This document shows positions 10,146 through 22,031 of a stretch of 64,000 nt of DNA, in pieces. Both the position numbers and the translations under genes were made by a program. Source of the stretch: Gorsachius magnificus (taxonomy: Eukaryota; Chordata; Aves; Pelecaniformes; Ardeidae); NCBI GenBank assembly GCA_034008185.1, contig CM067109.1, positions 62,001 to 126,000 on the forward strand, read 5' to 3'. The notes under the pieces were generated by a model. The model had not been told where the DNA came from. It was given only the letters and a program-made list of their open reading frames with translations, and made no database searches. Numbering within the stretch: position 1 is the stretch's first letter; each line of letters opens with the position of its first letter.

Positions 10146-10440
10146 ACTCCCTCTTCAGCACCTGGGAGAAACCCACAGGACAGGCCGGTGCTGGGACCAC
10201 CAAGGGACACCCTTGCCCTGCTCTGGCTCCCCCTGGATGGCCAGGCAAGGGAGGGCTGTCCCTTGCTCAAGCCTTTCCCCCACGCCCCGACTTGCTTTGT
10301 ATTTTGTGGTCCTGTTAATTTCTTTTTCCACACGCCCTGCAGAGTTAAGGGCCTGATCATAGCTTAGGAAAAAAAAATCTCTTTCGCTCTCCCTCCTTGG
10401 CTGGACGCTTTAGTTGCAATAAAAGCTGCAGTAGGGCGAA
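10146..10440 (+). other. RAX: RAX 3'UTR with poly(A) signal
   Basis: A short 3'UTR ends at AATAAA (10418-10423). The end of the transcript is inferred to lie 15-20 bases further on. RAX and GRP are convergent, with about 8 kb between their 3' ends. Confidence 0.7.
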
Positions 10441-11059
10441 GAGCTGTGTGAGGTGGCTGAGAACCAAGGCCTGCGTTGCCTGGGGAGGGTTTTCTGGTTT
10501 TGCACCATTAAATGGCATGACCTGCATGAAGGCTGTGCATCCTGTTTCTGCACGTGAGTGGGCTGCTCGGGCCGGACCCTCTGCTGCCCGCACAGAGGGG
10601 TGGGACAGGCCTGGCTGTGCGCCCTCCTCCCGCCCCCTCCAGCAGCAGGACCCTGCCCATCCTGGCTGTGAGCACGGGGGCTGCAGCCCCACGGAGGGGA
10701 GCGCACCCAGCTGGGGGCTCCCCACTCGGCAAGGAGGGGCCAGGGCCCTGGCAGCCCGTGGGCCGGGTGCAGCCCCCCTGCAGCTGCCCTTGTGCGGCAG
10801 CCCTGCGTTCGGATGGGCTTTGCCCACCCCTGTCCCGGAGGGCTGGGGTCGGTGCTGGTCCCCTGGCCTTGCTGCCTCCTGAGCGAAGGGGATCAGCAGG
10901 AGCTGCGGGGCCCTGTGCCCCCGCAGCCCAGCAGCCCACGGGGGGAGGCGGGCGGTGGCTGACGGGGCACGGGACGCCCGACAGGGTGGCTGGAGCTGTG
11001 GGCTGGGGCCCAGTGGGTGCGTCCGGCCACTCTGTGCTTGCGCCCCCGCCCACCCACTG

Positions 11060-11460
11060 CCCATTGCCAAGCTGAGGAAACTAAAATTGTGGCATCTTTA
11101 TTTTCTATTATCTCCGTTACTGCCTGTAATGGGGCTGAGAAGCTGTAATGAGACACCCCTTCTCCTCCACTGGGCACGGGGTGCTCTACACACTCTGGAG
11201 GTTGTGGCAATTAAGGTTTCTCATTAGGGAAGAGAGAAGGATGCACAAGCGCCCTCATTGTGTCCTGGGGATGATTCAATGCAGACTGGGAGACCTCTCC
11301 TTTCACCATTTCCCACTCGTTGTGGCCAGACAAAGGCTGGCGTCTAATTATATTTTCACAATCTGTGCGTATCTTTTAGGAGTCCTGTCAGAAGCAAGTA
11401 TGTCAGCTTTGTTCAGCTTCACTTCAGAGAGCTTTTTAACCTTAGACAGCAGTTTCTAAA
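11060..11460. promoter_or_regulatory. Candidate non-coding regulatory element downstream of RAX
   Basis: The base composition changes abruptly from GC-rich to balanced or AT-rich, with homeodomain-type sites (AATTA/TAAT near 11087, 11209-11213, 11345-11349) and no repeat signature. Such islands beside developmental homeobox genes are often conserved elements. Conservation cannot be tested here, so this is a suggestion. Confidence 0.3.
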
Positions 11461-12559
11461 CATCCCTTCACAGCCTTCTCCACAGCAGCCCCCATCTATT
11501 GTCTGGAGAGCTTCTTTTACGGATAATAATAGGAATCCCTCTATTTTGAAATGCCTTACCCTCTCTCCCCCGCCTCCCTGCAGATCCAACCGGCCAGAGC
11601 ACACACTGTGCCCAGGCCCCCCCAGCTTCTTTTCCCTGAGGTGTGCTGGTCCAGGGGGGTGCAGGGAGGCCCAGCGAGTGGTCCCCACTGAATTCAGGGG
11701 AGGTGGAGCCCTGCTGGGGCCAGACCCTCCTGTTGGGCTCTGGGCCTGTCAGTGCCACCATGTGTGTGTCTGTGGTGGTGCCCAGCCTCCCAAGCACGCA
11801 GCCGTTTGCTTCCTTGGCAAAGTGCTGTGCTGTCAAGAAAAGAAAGTGCTGTCGCTGTCGGGACCAGGGAAATAATTTGTTAACTTCTAGCAAGGAGACC
11901 TGAGTAAACTTCAGGGGGTGTGTGTGGGGGAGAAGAACAAAAGCTATCGCTTCAGTTTTTAGGTCTTATTCCAGCTCTCCTTTCCCAGGTGAGGTTTATT
12001 TGCATCACCAAGGATGCTGGGCTTGCAAGAAGGCACATCTCCGCTGGCGGCTGCGAGGGAAGGACGTCTGGGTGTGCTTGCACACCCTGAGCTGCGCCAG
12101 TAACGGGCACGCACTAACAAACGACTGCACAGGCTCTGCACGCTCTTCCTCCTCGGGGGTAGGAGTGATCCCACTTGTCATGGCTTGGCTGCAGCCCAGC
12201 TGTGGCCCTGATGCTGAAAACCCTCCTGCGTGTGAGCACATTTCAGTCTTGCCCAAAAGCTCTTACCTGTGCTGATGACTAACAAGCAAGTCCCCAAGAT
12301 TTCAGTGGTGCTCTTCCACATTCTGACACGACTGTCCTCCCCCCCGTTGCATCCTGTAAAGCCGTTGGAAAGAACCCCCCCACCCCTTTTGCTCAGCGCT
12401 GGTTACTTGAGGTAGTCAAAGACTGTCAGTAGGTAACACTGCAATGGCAGGACAAGAGGAACAGCAGCTGAAGACACCTCCTCACTTTTATTAAGCTCCT
12501 GATCCAACAACCGCGAGCAAAAAATGAAGGATTATGTCAAGCTATGGCGATTGTTCTTT

Positions 12560-13000
12560 TACTGACATTTTAAGCAGGTCTTTTGCTGTGTGTTGTACGA
12601 GTGAACCCTGTAATGGATACAGGGTGTGCAGCGATGTCCTTGAAGGAAAGCTGTAAGTTTATTGCTAAAAATAAATATTTTAACCAGCTAAACGTAAGTG
12701 GGCACAGACAAGTAAGTGCTTTTCAAACAAATAAAGGGACAGAGGCATGTGCAAACTCCTGTCTGTCCTGTACCCTGTCTGGTTGTCCGTGTTCCTACAC
12801 TTTCTTTCAAATTGTCCCATTCCATTTTAGAAAGCTCATTTGTTCATTTTGTTGTAAATATCTTCTCCTTCTTAATTGGGTGCTGAGTCTAATAATCCTG
12901 CCTCGGCTTGTTAACTGTACAATAGCAGTCAGAGTTAATGACCCATTAGTGATTAATTCCTTAAACAGCATCTAATTGCTCACTGTAAAACCTTTTCTTA
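12560..13000. promoter_or_regulatory. Candidate TAAT-rich regulatory element
   Basis: AT-rich, repeat-free sequence with a cluster of homeodomain-type cores between about 12870 and 12975 (CTTAATTGG, TAATAATCC, GTTAATGACCCATTAGTGATTAAT). TAATCC is the Otx/Crx-type core. It lies about 2.5 kb beyond the RAX poly(A) site. There is no coding potential. It is proposed from motif density only. Confidence 0.3.
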
Positions 13001-15772
13001 AAACTGGATTAAATCATCTAGATCCTTAACCACTTCTTTACTCTAACTTTGCTAAGGCTATTAGCCTGGCCTTTTCTGAGTGGGCTATTTCTTCTTTTAC
13101 TTAAACTGTATTAGCAAGAGAGTGGTTTTGGTGTCTATCTTTGACTTCTTTGCAACATCCGAAGTTCTAAGGAAGAAAATAGCAATCAAAGACTGCCGTG
13201 AAAATATTAAGAAATTCACTCCCTTTGCGACAAGACGATTGCAGACAGTGAATGTTGTTAAGTTAACCACGGCAGGCCACCTTTGGGGAGAGGTGGGCTT
13301 GTAGGACAGGGTTTGTCAGTGGTCACGGCTGCTCATGGAAGTGTGTGGGCTTTGGCGGGTGAAGCTGTAAGTGCTTCTTAGAGTTCTCCCAAGAGTAACT
13401 TGGTCTTCGCTCAGTGTCCTCAATATGGGGCGGTTGGCAAGGGCTGCCCCAAAGGCTCCTGGGAGGGATCGCTACACAGAGATGAATCCTCGCTCCTCTT
13501 CCATGGGCACAGATCCCTGCTCCCGGGGGTACCGCACCTCCCTTCCCAACACAGGGCAAACGACTGGTGAGGAGGGGCAAAGCTTGCTGGGAATGGGGGG
13601 CGAGATACGTTGTGCCTGCTACCAGTCCCATAGTCAGAGGGGCCTTGGGGAGGGCAGCCAGCGCCAGAAGCTGAGGAGCTCTTTCCCCTTTCCTTCCCTG
13701 TGGTATTGCACTGGGTGACCAGGCTGAACTGGGACCCTAGCTGTGTTTGGAAAGGCTACTTCATTCCCAGGTTAACCCCACATGACCAGTCTGAGCTTCC
13801 TATTTTTTCATCTGGGAGTGGAGGGATGGATAGACATTTCTTTACATTATGCAGACCATTGAATTGTCCACTTCAAATTTGCTTCAAAGTTCTGGAAAAG
13901 TAAAATCAAGTGACCATCTCTGCATCTGCTTCAGCTGTAGCAATGTCTCCACTGGCAAATGAGGTTAATCCTGGGTCATTTCTCATTAAGATGTGAAAGG
14001 CAGGGGTAGACTGTTTTTCATGAGAAGTCTTTCCACTAGGCCTGGCTGTCTTTGCCCAGCCCAGAAAGCCCAGACTTAACATACGGAAGTGTCGTGTAAA
14101 GTTTTGCACAGCTCAGGAGCATGAGCTATACAGGAGAGAAGGCAATTACTACAAAGAGCTTTGAAGATCTCAGAATTCATAATTATGAGGAAAAATCCCT
14201 CATGAAACTGGGTCTCAATGGCACCATTTCTCAGCAGAAAGTGTATTCTAGTCTCTCTTCCTTCCCACCCCTGTTCAAAATTCCGTCAGTATTCAAGAAA
14301 ACCAGCAAAGACACCCGACCTATTTAAGCCAAGAGTTTTGACAGGGAGCTCAGCTCATTGCTCTCCAGTGGAGCAAGGCTGGCTCTCTGTCCAGGACGGA
14401 CCCCTAGTCCCTGCCGGATGGGGTTGGGAGAAGCGGCTACATAGGGCAGTACCCAGGAATACGCCCCGCTGTCATTCCCTCCGGAGCAGCGGGCTGGCCA
14501 TCGTGTTTGCTCCACAGCCCCTGTGAGATGGGAACACACAGAGCTCAGCCGCAGTTTAAATCTCAGTTATGAGCTGCTGGGGTCGGGGGCAATACTGTTC
14601 CCTTCCTCTGTCGAGGACACGTTAATGTCTGCAGGTGAGATGGACGGATGAAGGATCTTCTTTCCAGCTGCCTCAGCTACATCTGACAGGGATCTCAGGT
14701 AAGAACATTTAGTTACTTACTACCGAAAAATCTCAAGGGCCTGTTCAAAGCTCCTGCCTGCATCTTTCTTCAGTCTGTCAGGACATGCTGTGAAGTCCAA
14801 CTCCAGCAGGCACTAATTCAAGGGGTTTCCCTTCGGCTGCAGTGTTTCTGGGCTGGACACTCACGTTCTTTCTCCTATGCAGTCAGCATCTTCCTGCGTC
14901 GCTGATGCCGTGAGTTATAGACCTTGGGACTTTATCAGCTTCCTTCAGCAGCTTGTCAACCACAGACACCCATTTAGAAAATCCTATCACAGAAGAAAAT
15001 GTGGAATAAAACAAACAAAAGAGAGCAGAACAAGAAGCTGGTCAGACCAGGACGCTGGTCACTCCGACATTACCAGTTTCTCTAGTATAATGAATATTGT
15101 TGTCTCCTCTGTCTGAGCATCTCTGTGTTCTGCCAACGCCTGATGTGAAAACTGGCTGACGTTTGGCAGCCATCCCTCTGTCATATGACATTTCTGCCCC
15201 ACTAAGGACTGTGAAATGAGCTCTGAAACGTTTGGTTCTGTGTAGAAAAGCAGTTAAAGTCAGCTAGGCACGACCCTCAGGAGAGAGTTTAAATGGAAGC
15301 ACCAGAAATTTGGATGGAGGCAAGATGAGAGAAACCCGAAGCTTTGGCCACTGATACAGAAGGAGCGTCGGGGGACCCGGAGAGCACGGCGGTCCAGCCG
15401 CTGACCAGCGGGGTAGGTCAGGTATCCCTCGTTTGCCTCCATCTCGGCGAAGAGGCAGGTGCAGGGAGGAAGAGGCCTCTGGGCGAATCCAGAATGTCGA
15501 CGAGGGGGTGCTAGTTTCAAGCAACACTTTTAAACAAAGGGCTCCTCAGGAAGGCCGCCTCGCCAGCAGCTTGTTCTGGCTCAAATGCCTCTGCTGGCCG
15601 GAGTGCGATTCAGAACCAGGATGGCTTGTACGGCCGGCAGACCTGCACTTGTTCATGGCTTTGTAGTTTATGATGAACCGATCATAAACACGCTACTCCC
15701 CCATCCCTTTCCCATAACGTCCCAACAAATACCCTTCCAGTTTATTTGATGCTGCCTCTGTGGGATAGGGGA

Positions 15773-15815
15773 GGCCCATTTTACACACAGCAAAACTGAG
15801 GCACAGAGAAACATG
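15773..15815 (+). repeat. Possible ancient CORE/MIR-type SINE fragment
   Basis: The string CCCATTTTACACACAGCAAA followed by ACTGAGGCACAGAGAAAC resembles the well-known MIR/CORE-SINE segment (CCATTTTACAGATGAGGAAA, then CTGAGGCACAGAG), from memory. Only about 40 bases are recognisable, so it is either an old fragment or coincidence. Confidence 0.35.
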
Positions 15816-16939
15816 GCTCAGACGGGGATGGCATGGCTGAGTTACCTCATGCCTCCGCTGCCGTTTTAGAGCCCTTTGGGTAGCGTGAGCCACCCACACA
15901 TGCCTGGCACATACGACACAGGCTCTGCGAGAGACTCTGGCTAGTCTTTCAGTTCCATGGCTGGAGGCCAAGGATGCTAACAGCAGTAGATGCCTGTGCT
16001 TAGCATCCCACCTAGAGTCTGCACAGAGATCTCTCAGGGCTTCAGGTAGTGCTTTAGCTTCTGGGCCAGGCTTCTTTTTTTATTTCTTGGGTGTATAACA
16101 CACACACGTATTCACTCCAGTGACTCTGGCCACACAAAGACTAAGGCCAGCTTCCCAAGCACCTTTTTGTGGTGCTCCTCTTATTTTGCTCAGCTCCTTC
16201 CTGCTGCTCTGCCTTCATCACTGCCAAGGTTGGGCAGGAGAAGGTTGATTCAAATGTGTGAGCAAAGCTTTCCAGGGATGGCCTAGCATCCCTGAGGGTA
16301 TGTGGCGCTGGCTGAGCTGTTGCATGCTTGGTATAATGTGGGTCATCCGTACCTTGCCGGGGAACTGAGCGTCTGCCTTCTGCTGCCCCAGAAAGCTGCC
16401 TCCTGCTTCTGCTTGTCTAGGGATTGCTCCTATCTACCGTCTTTCTGAGCAGCTTTTCCTTCGTGTGTCCTGGCAAAACACTCTGGGTGTAGCTGTCCCG
16501 ATCTGGCCCTGCACTGAGCCAAAATCAAACCACTTGATGGCAGAACCCAGGCCGCACATGAGCTTTCTCCCATGGCTTTTTTCACAGACCCTTCTGCCAG
16601 GAGGGAAGGACAGACAGACATACTGCATGGGGGGGGTGTGTTTTGTCCAAAGTGCTAATCCTAACTCCTGGCAAGACTTTGCATTGTCCTTGGGCAAACA
16701 GGGACAAAAAAAGAAAGGCAAAGTTGAAAAGGGAAAGCAATTTTAAGTTATACAAATCCTGGGACACCCATTAAGTACGCTGGTTATTCCCTTTGGCTGG
16801 CATAGGTCGGGATGTCCACCAAGATAAATGGGATTTACCCCGGAACCCAGAATATCTAAGGTGAAGCGTGCAGGTAAGCACCAGTAGCCTAATTGGCTTT
16901 ATACCCAGTTGGCCTTTTCCTCCGTGTTCTGTCGGAGCA

Positions 16940-17460
16940 GACGCGCAGGGCTGAGCGGGGGGGCTCGGCGCGCACCCTCGGCCGTGCCTCGGCCCCCGTG
17001 CTCCGGGAACGTCGGCACGGACCCGCCCCGCCGGGAGGCGACGGGGGGGCCGGGAATTGCGCAGCTGGGCCCAGAGCAGAGGTTAAAGGGGCGGCATCAC
17101 GCACCCGTGCCACCCGCGCACGGCTCCCGGGGGCCGGCCGGGGCAGCCCCGGGGCTCGCCTTGCGCCCCGCGCCCTGCCGAGCCCCGGCGCCCCGGGCAG
17201 GGGGGGGCTGCGCCGCGGGACCCGGGCGGCCCCGGGGCCGGGGCACCGGGACGAAACCAAGATGCGCGGGCGCCCGCCCCCTCCCGCCCCGCCCCGCGGG
17301 GCCGGCTCGCCCATCCGTGGTCCGAGGGCGCCCCCTGCTGGAGGCGGGCGGAGCGGCGCTGCCGGGGGTGCCGGGCCGGCTCCGCGGGGTGCAAAGCGGG
17401 GCGCACAGCGGGGCGGACCCTTTCGCTCCCCGGGACCGTCACGGGCGCCCCGCGTTTGGC
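16940..17460. other. GC-rich, CpG-dense block without a recognised gene
   Basis: About 500 bases of dense CpG sequence break off sharply at both ends. It looks like a CpG island but has no recognisable exon beside it, and the overlapping open frames on both strands are low-complexity Gly/Ala/Pro/Arg. It could be an orphan CpG island or regulatory element, or the promoter of an unannotated non-coding RNA. Confidence 0.4.
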
Positions 17461-17535
17461 GGATCGTTAGCACGGAGGCAGCCCCTTTGTGCAAAAACTC
17501 GCATTTGGCCAATTCATCTCACCTGCTCCCCAGAA

Positions 17536-18050
17536 CGGTTGCGGTGGCAAGGGGGCTCTGGAGGTCACCTCGTCCAGCCCCCTGATGGAGCAGGACCGCG
17601 TCCAGGCTGCTCCAAGGACGGAGACTCCACAGCCTCCTTGGGCAACCTCTGCCAGTGCTCGGTCGCCCTCGCAGTCACAAAGTGTTTCCTGATGTTCAGA
17701 GGAAACCTCCCGTGTTTCAGTCGGCGCCTCTTGCCTCTGTCCTGTCACGGCTGGCACTGCAAAGAGCCTGGCCCTCTCTTCTTCATACCCTCCCCGCAGG
17801 TATTTATACCCCTGAGCCCCCCCCCCCAGCGCCTCCTCTTCTTCAGGCTGAACAGTTGCAGCCTTCCCTTGTAAGAGAGATGCTCCAGCACCTTCATCAT
17901 CTTTTGTGGCCCTTTGTTGGACTGTCTCCAGTTTGTCCATGTCCCTCTTGTACTGGGATGCTCGGAACTGGACACAGTACCGCAGGGGTGGCCTCACCAG
18001 TGCTGAGCAGCGTCACCTCTTTACCCAGACCTGCTTCTCCTGCTCTCTGC
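17536..18050 (-). mobile_element. CR1 LINE, 5'-truncated
   Basis: Read on the minus strand, this matches the 3' end of avian CR1. The usual phrases can be traced in order: a GTGAGGCCACCC block (about 17980-18005), a GAAGAAGAGGAGGC block, GAAACACGGGAGGTTTCC, the GTTGCCCAAGGAGGCTGTGGAGTC block, and CTGGACGAGGTGACCTCC near the 3' end. It is 5'-truncated, as is usual for CR1, and moderately diverged. The open frames here are CR1 remnants. Confidence 0.88.
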
Positions 18051-18631
18051 GGAGCTGAGCACAGACGGGTGCTTCCTGGCATCCTTACAGCCTGGTCTGT
18101 CAGTGCACTCCTGCAAGGAAAGGTGGCAGCACGTTGTCTCCTCCTCTGGGCCTCTGGTGGTGTGACTGTCCAGTCCAGAAAACTCCGGGTGAGCATGGAG
18201 CATTGCTTGGCTACACTGTGCTGTAGCCCCACAAAAGGCGGCACGAGCTTGCTCTCCTGGGAGGCAACGTTCTCCCTTCAGTCTCACGTGGCCACACCAC
18301 GGACCCACCCGCGGAGGCATGGCTAGGCGTGTGGCGGGAGCACGCCGAGCCGCCCCATCGCCTCGGAGTCAAACAAGGAGGCAGAGCATCTTTCAGCAGC
18401 TCTCCCTGCCGCCTACACGTGGCGGTGCATCGCATGCTCTGTACCGGGCCCATCCGTACCTCGGGAAGGCAGTGCCAGCTTCCCTCGACTGAAAAAAGAA
18501 CTACAGCCCAGGGAACAATTCAAGAAGAGCTGCCTCAGTGGAAATGAATCATTCTGTCGTTCCTTGGTTGCGAGCTGCGGCACAGCCAATTTCCATTTTA
18601 TTAACTCAGATAAAAGTATAAACTCAGCCTT

Positions 18632-18970
18632 TTTATTAGTACTATTTATTGCGAACGTTGAGATATCATGTAGTTTTGAACTAAGAGATGAACTGATCAG
18701 ATAGGTAAGTCATGTAATTAATTGGAAGACCCTTCCGTGACAATTATATATATCCAAGCCATTCAAGTGAGAAAATGCAACCTTGAAAATGAAGTAGAGA
18801 GTTTAGTCATTGCTGAACCATACAAGAATATGTGTATTTAGGTATTTTACACAAAGGAAACCTTGTTTACAGAAAAGAGACCTTGTTGATTATCAGATAC
18901 AAACAAGTGCTTGTGAAATATAGTCTCTTATGGAAAGTGTTCCATTTCTTCGTGATTTAGAGACCTTCTT
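18632..18970 (-). other. GRP: GRP 3'UTR with poly(A) signals
   Basis: On the minus strand two AATAAA hexamers (TTTATT on plus at 18645-18650 and 18632-18637) lie about 320-340 bases after the GRP stop codon in AT-rich sequence. The exact cleavage site is unknown. Confidence 0.6.
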
Positions 18971-19024
18971 TCAGCTTGGAGTGCTCTCTTTCATATTCAC
19001 AACTTGAAGCAGATAGTCCATCAT
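18971..19024 (-). CDS. GRP: Gastrin-releasing peptide precursor, exon 3
   Basis: A short terminal exon gives the last 17 residues of prepro-GRP: MMDYLLQVVNMKESTPS then TGA (TCA on plus at 18971-18973). It follows an acceptor TCTTTTTTATTAG on the minus strand and joins exon 2 in phase 0 after ...SSWKD. The DYLLQV(L/V)N(M/V)KE.TPS ending agrees with my memory of the avian precursor and differs from the mammalian C-terminus. This part is a propeptide with no established hormone activity. Confidence 0.8.
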   Translation of the reverse strand: MMDYLLQVVNMKESTPS

Positions 19025-21780
19025 CTAATAAAAAAGAGAAAAATATTATTTATGGACCAGTCCTGAAAAAAGTAACTTGCTAAGTTAATAAGCCTAATAT
19101 CTATCTGCTCTGTGGATTCACACAACAAACACATTCCTAATAATCTTTCCAAAACAGACCTCATTTGTCTTGGTTTGCATAATAACCAACTGCTGAAGCA
19201 CAAGGAAAGGCATTCTCCCAAATAATTCTGTCTGCCATCTCATTTATATAGTGTCTCATTAGTGTTAAAAAGCCAAGCGATAGAAACAATTTAAACCTTA
19301 TTTTCCAACTTTTCTACACTTAGGCCAACCTGCAGATGAGGTTTCCTCTGATCTTTACTTTAATTGTCATTTATTCACAGCATAAAGCACAGGCAAGATC
19401 TTAATTTGCCTGCTATTAACTGAAAACAGAAGTAAATAACTCAGGTGCACCACCCCAAGGCTAATGCCCAGACCTGCCGCGCTTATCTCGCTGGCTTTTT
19501 TGACCATTTGTGCGTTACAGCACTTTCCCTACTCTGGGTCAGTCTTTTAGAAAGTTTTTTTTGTTCTTGAGAAACATACGGCATGGTGTGAGCACTAGTG
19601 GTGAATGATGCTCTGCACAAATCTGCGCTAGGAAGCAAGACCCTGAACTGAGTTACCTGAAGTACACATCTCTATTGACTCCTGCAGCCTTTAGCTTTGG
19701 TGATTTCTGACCTTAAATTTAAAATTTTAAAAGAAGAGTCCATGAAACAAAGTCCTCATAGTTCCTCTCTTCCCAACACAGCCTGCCTTTGCTTCTGCTC
19801 CCTAGATGGGAACACAGGCTTGCACACAGAGATGCTCCTCGCGGTTAGCACCGCTGCAAGGGCGTGCTCGGGCTACGAGAATCACAGCCCCATCGATGGC
19901 GACATGGCCTTGGGACAGCTACTCCATCGGCTGGCAGTAGGGCTCACAAGTTACCTTTCTTTTGGTCGCATTTCAATACCTCAATCAAACAGGCCATTCC
20001 ACAGGAACGGGCAACCCGCCGTAAACACGGGGTCCGGTCCCTCCTAGAACGAGTTTCTATTTCAAACTCAAACACAATACGGAGGCTGCCTACATCAGCT
20101 ATTTGTGTCCAGCGGTAGGAGAGCACAGGTCAGGTACTACTGTCATGATTAAGTTTTCCTGTGAGGTGGAAACCACGTAACTGTTGAATGCTGGAAATCA
20201 AATCTTCTACGGCAAAATGAGGTTCTGCCACTCCCCATATATCTTAGTCACATGGAAGAATGTGGGTTTTTACTAATCATTGGAGAAACCTGGCCATTGA
20301 AGGCAATAATCTCATTATGCCACACATATGTTCAACATCGGACCACAGAAACGTGGGTATTGCTTTAGGGTAAAAGTACACACATATGGATATGATTCAA
20401 CTTACCGGAGGCAACTTTCAGCCTTCCTAAGTATGATTTATTACCAGATACTTTTAGAAGTCAAAACATTTCCCTCTTTACATAGCATAATGGAATTTGT
20501 TCATCTAATGTGATTACAAAGCTGCACAGCTGAAGATGAGACAACTAGTCTCCTTCTGAGATAGCATTAATCACAGTTATTATAAGCATCACTGTCACAA
20601 AGCCACAGCCAGAAAGAAACCTATGGACGGCGCTCATACCAGACTTATAGCCAGACTTAGGGCTTAATTTAATGGGTAAATTTTTACCCATATTCAAGTC
20701 ACACCCAAAGTATTCACGGACTTTACTGCACCAGGATTTCAGGAGGGAGACGAGGCTGAACTTAGCCCAGGAATATTAATTAACTGCATCATATTACAGT
20801 AGAATACGGGAAGACAAAAATCTTCCCATTGATGTCTTTAAGGGGGTGTATTAATCTTTTTATTCTGATTCAATGTCACCCAGAAGGATTCTGCAGCTAC
20901 ATCACCATTACTGTACCTGCTGCATTACGACGAAAGGAGTTTTCTAGTAAATTCTGCGATTACGTCATTTAGACCCTAGTTATTTTCTGTAAAACCTCGC
21001 TGATATCCTTCCAAGTTTATTTTACAGGATTTTCCAAAAGAATAGTGGTGAATCTGTTCCAAAGTCTTGTTACCCTGCGAAATAGTGCTAGTCAGTACAG
21101 TAACGCGAGGGGAGAAGAGGTGGGTCCTAGGCACGCGTTACAGCTTATCAGTAGCCACAGACTCATTTTGCAAGACCACAAATGACCACAGGAGCAGCCA
21201 GCACCATCAGCTGGGGGGGAAGACTTGCACGAGCCAAAGACAGAGCTGGGAACAAAAGAAACTCTCCAAGCCCGTTGCTCTGCACGCTGATGGGCAGCAC
21301 CTCCCAAGCCAGGCGAGGCAATGCCGGCCGGAACGGCCGCTGAGGGAGACAGTCAATGCGCTGCGGCTTTACGCACCATGCCCTCTGCCTTCTCCTGCCC
21401 TCCGTACTCACGCCCGCTTTTCACACTGGCTTGCTTGCGCCCAGCTAGCGCAGGACTTGGTGCCGATGCGGTCACCCGAGCGTCAAGCGCTAGAAAAGAA
21501 AAGAATGGAACAGCCGAGCAAGTCTGAAGGGCACCCAGACACTGAAATGTGCTTAATGCTTGCTGCGTTTATGCCCAGTAGCAAATTAATTCATAAAAAA
21601 ATCCAATTTGTGAGTGACAATCGGTAATCAAGAGTAGAGTCTTACTCTACCGAATGCCTAGTGCACGAGATGCGTTCCTGCTACTTCTCCCGACCACCTG
21701 CAAGTTAGAGGAAGCTGATGTGCTGCTGTAAAACGGAATTTGACTAGATGGAGTGTTTTTACAGGTTTTAGCTTACTTAC
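19025..21780 (-). other. GRP: GRP intron 2
   Basis: A 2.76-kb intron runs from a strong donor (GTAAGTAAG, plus 21772-21780) to the acceptor before exon 3. It is mostly AT-rich. Stretches at about 19240-19430 and 20520-20830 have several TAAT/ATTA cores and no repeat signature, so they may hold regulatory elements. No repeat was recognised. Confidence 0.75.
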
Positions 21781-22031
21781 ATCTTTCCAACTGCTGTCGT
21801 CATCTGTCTCCCAGGTGTTCCTGGTATACCAGGGAAGCCCTCCTTTTAAAAAGTGAGCACTTTTATTTTCATTTCCTTCCAGCAGCCGTAGCAAGTATTT
21901 TGAGATTTCCTCCCACTGCAGATAGTCTTCCAGCTGCTTGATATTTTCAGGTAATGCTGAAAACGGGCTCTTGTTTTCTTCTTCAGAAACATAAGGAAAG
22001 TCTCCGGTGCTCTTCTTCCCCATTAAATGTC
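21781..22031 (-). CDS. GRP: Gastrin-releasing peptide precursor, exon 2
   Basis: Exon 2 completes the hormone: the split Gly codon, then HLM, followed by GKK, the amidation donor and dibasic cleavage site that produce the C-terminal Met-amide. The rest (STGDFPYVSEEENKS and onward to NTWETDDDSSWKD) is the C-terminal extension of the prohormone and has a KQLEDYLQWEEISKYLLRLL amphipathic stretch. The acceptor is GTTGTTGCAG on the minus strand, the donor GAT|GTAAGT. The length (251) equals 2 bases plus 83 codons, which matches phase 1 from exon 1 and phase 0 into exon 3. The reading frame is clean. Confidence 0.95.

Larger units (their letters stand above)
10441..18600. other. RAX-GRP intergenic region
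   Basis: No gene is recognisable. It has a GC-rich stretch (10.5-11.05 kb), AT-rich tracts with clustered TAAT sites (11060-11460, 12560-13000) that look like candidate regulatory DNA, a possible ancient SINE fragment (about 15773-15815), a second GC-rich island-like block (16940-17460) and a CR1 copy (17536-18050). Open frames in the GC-rich blocks lack protein-family features. Confidence 0.65.
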
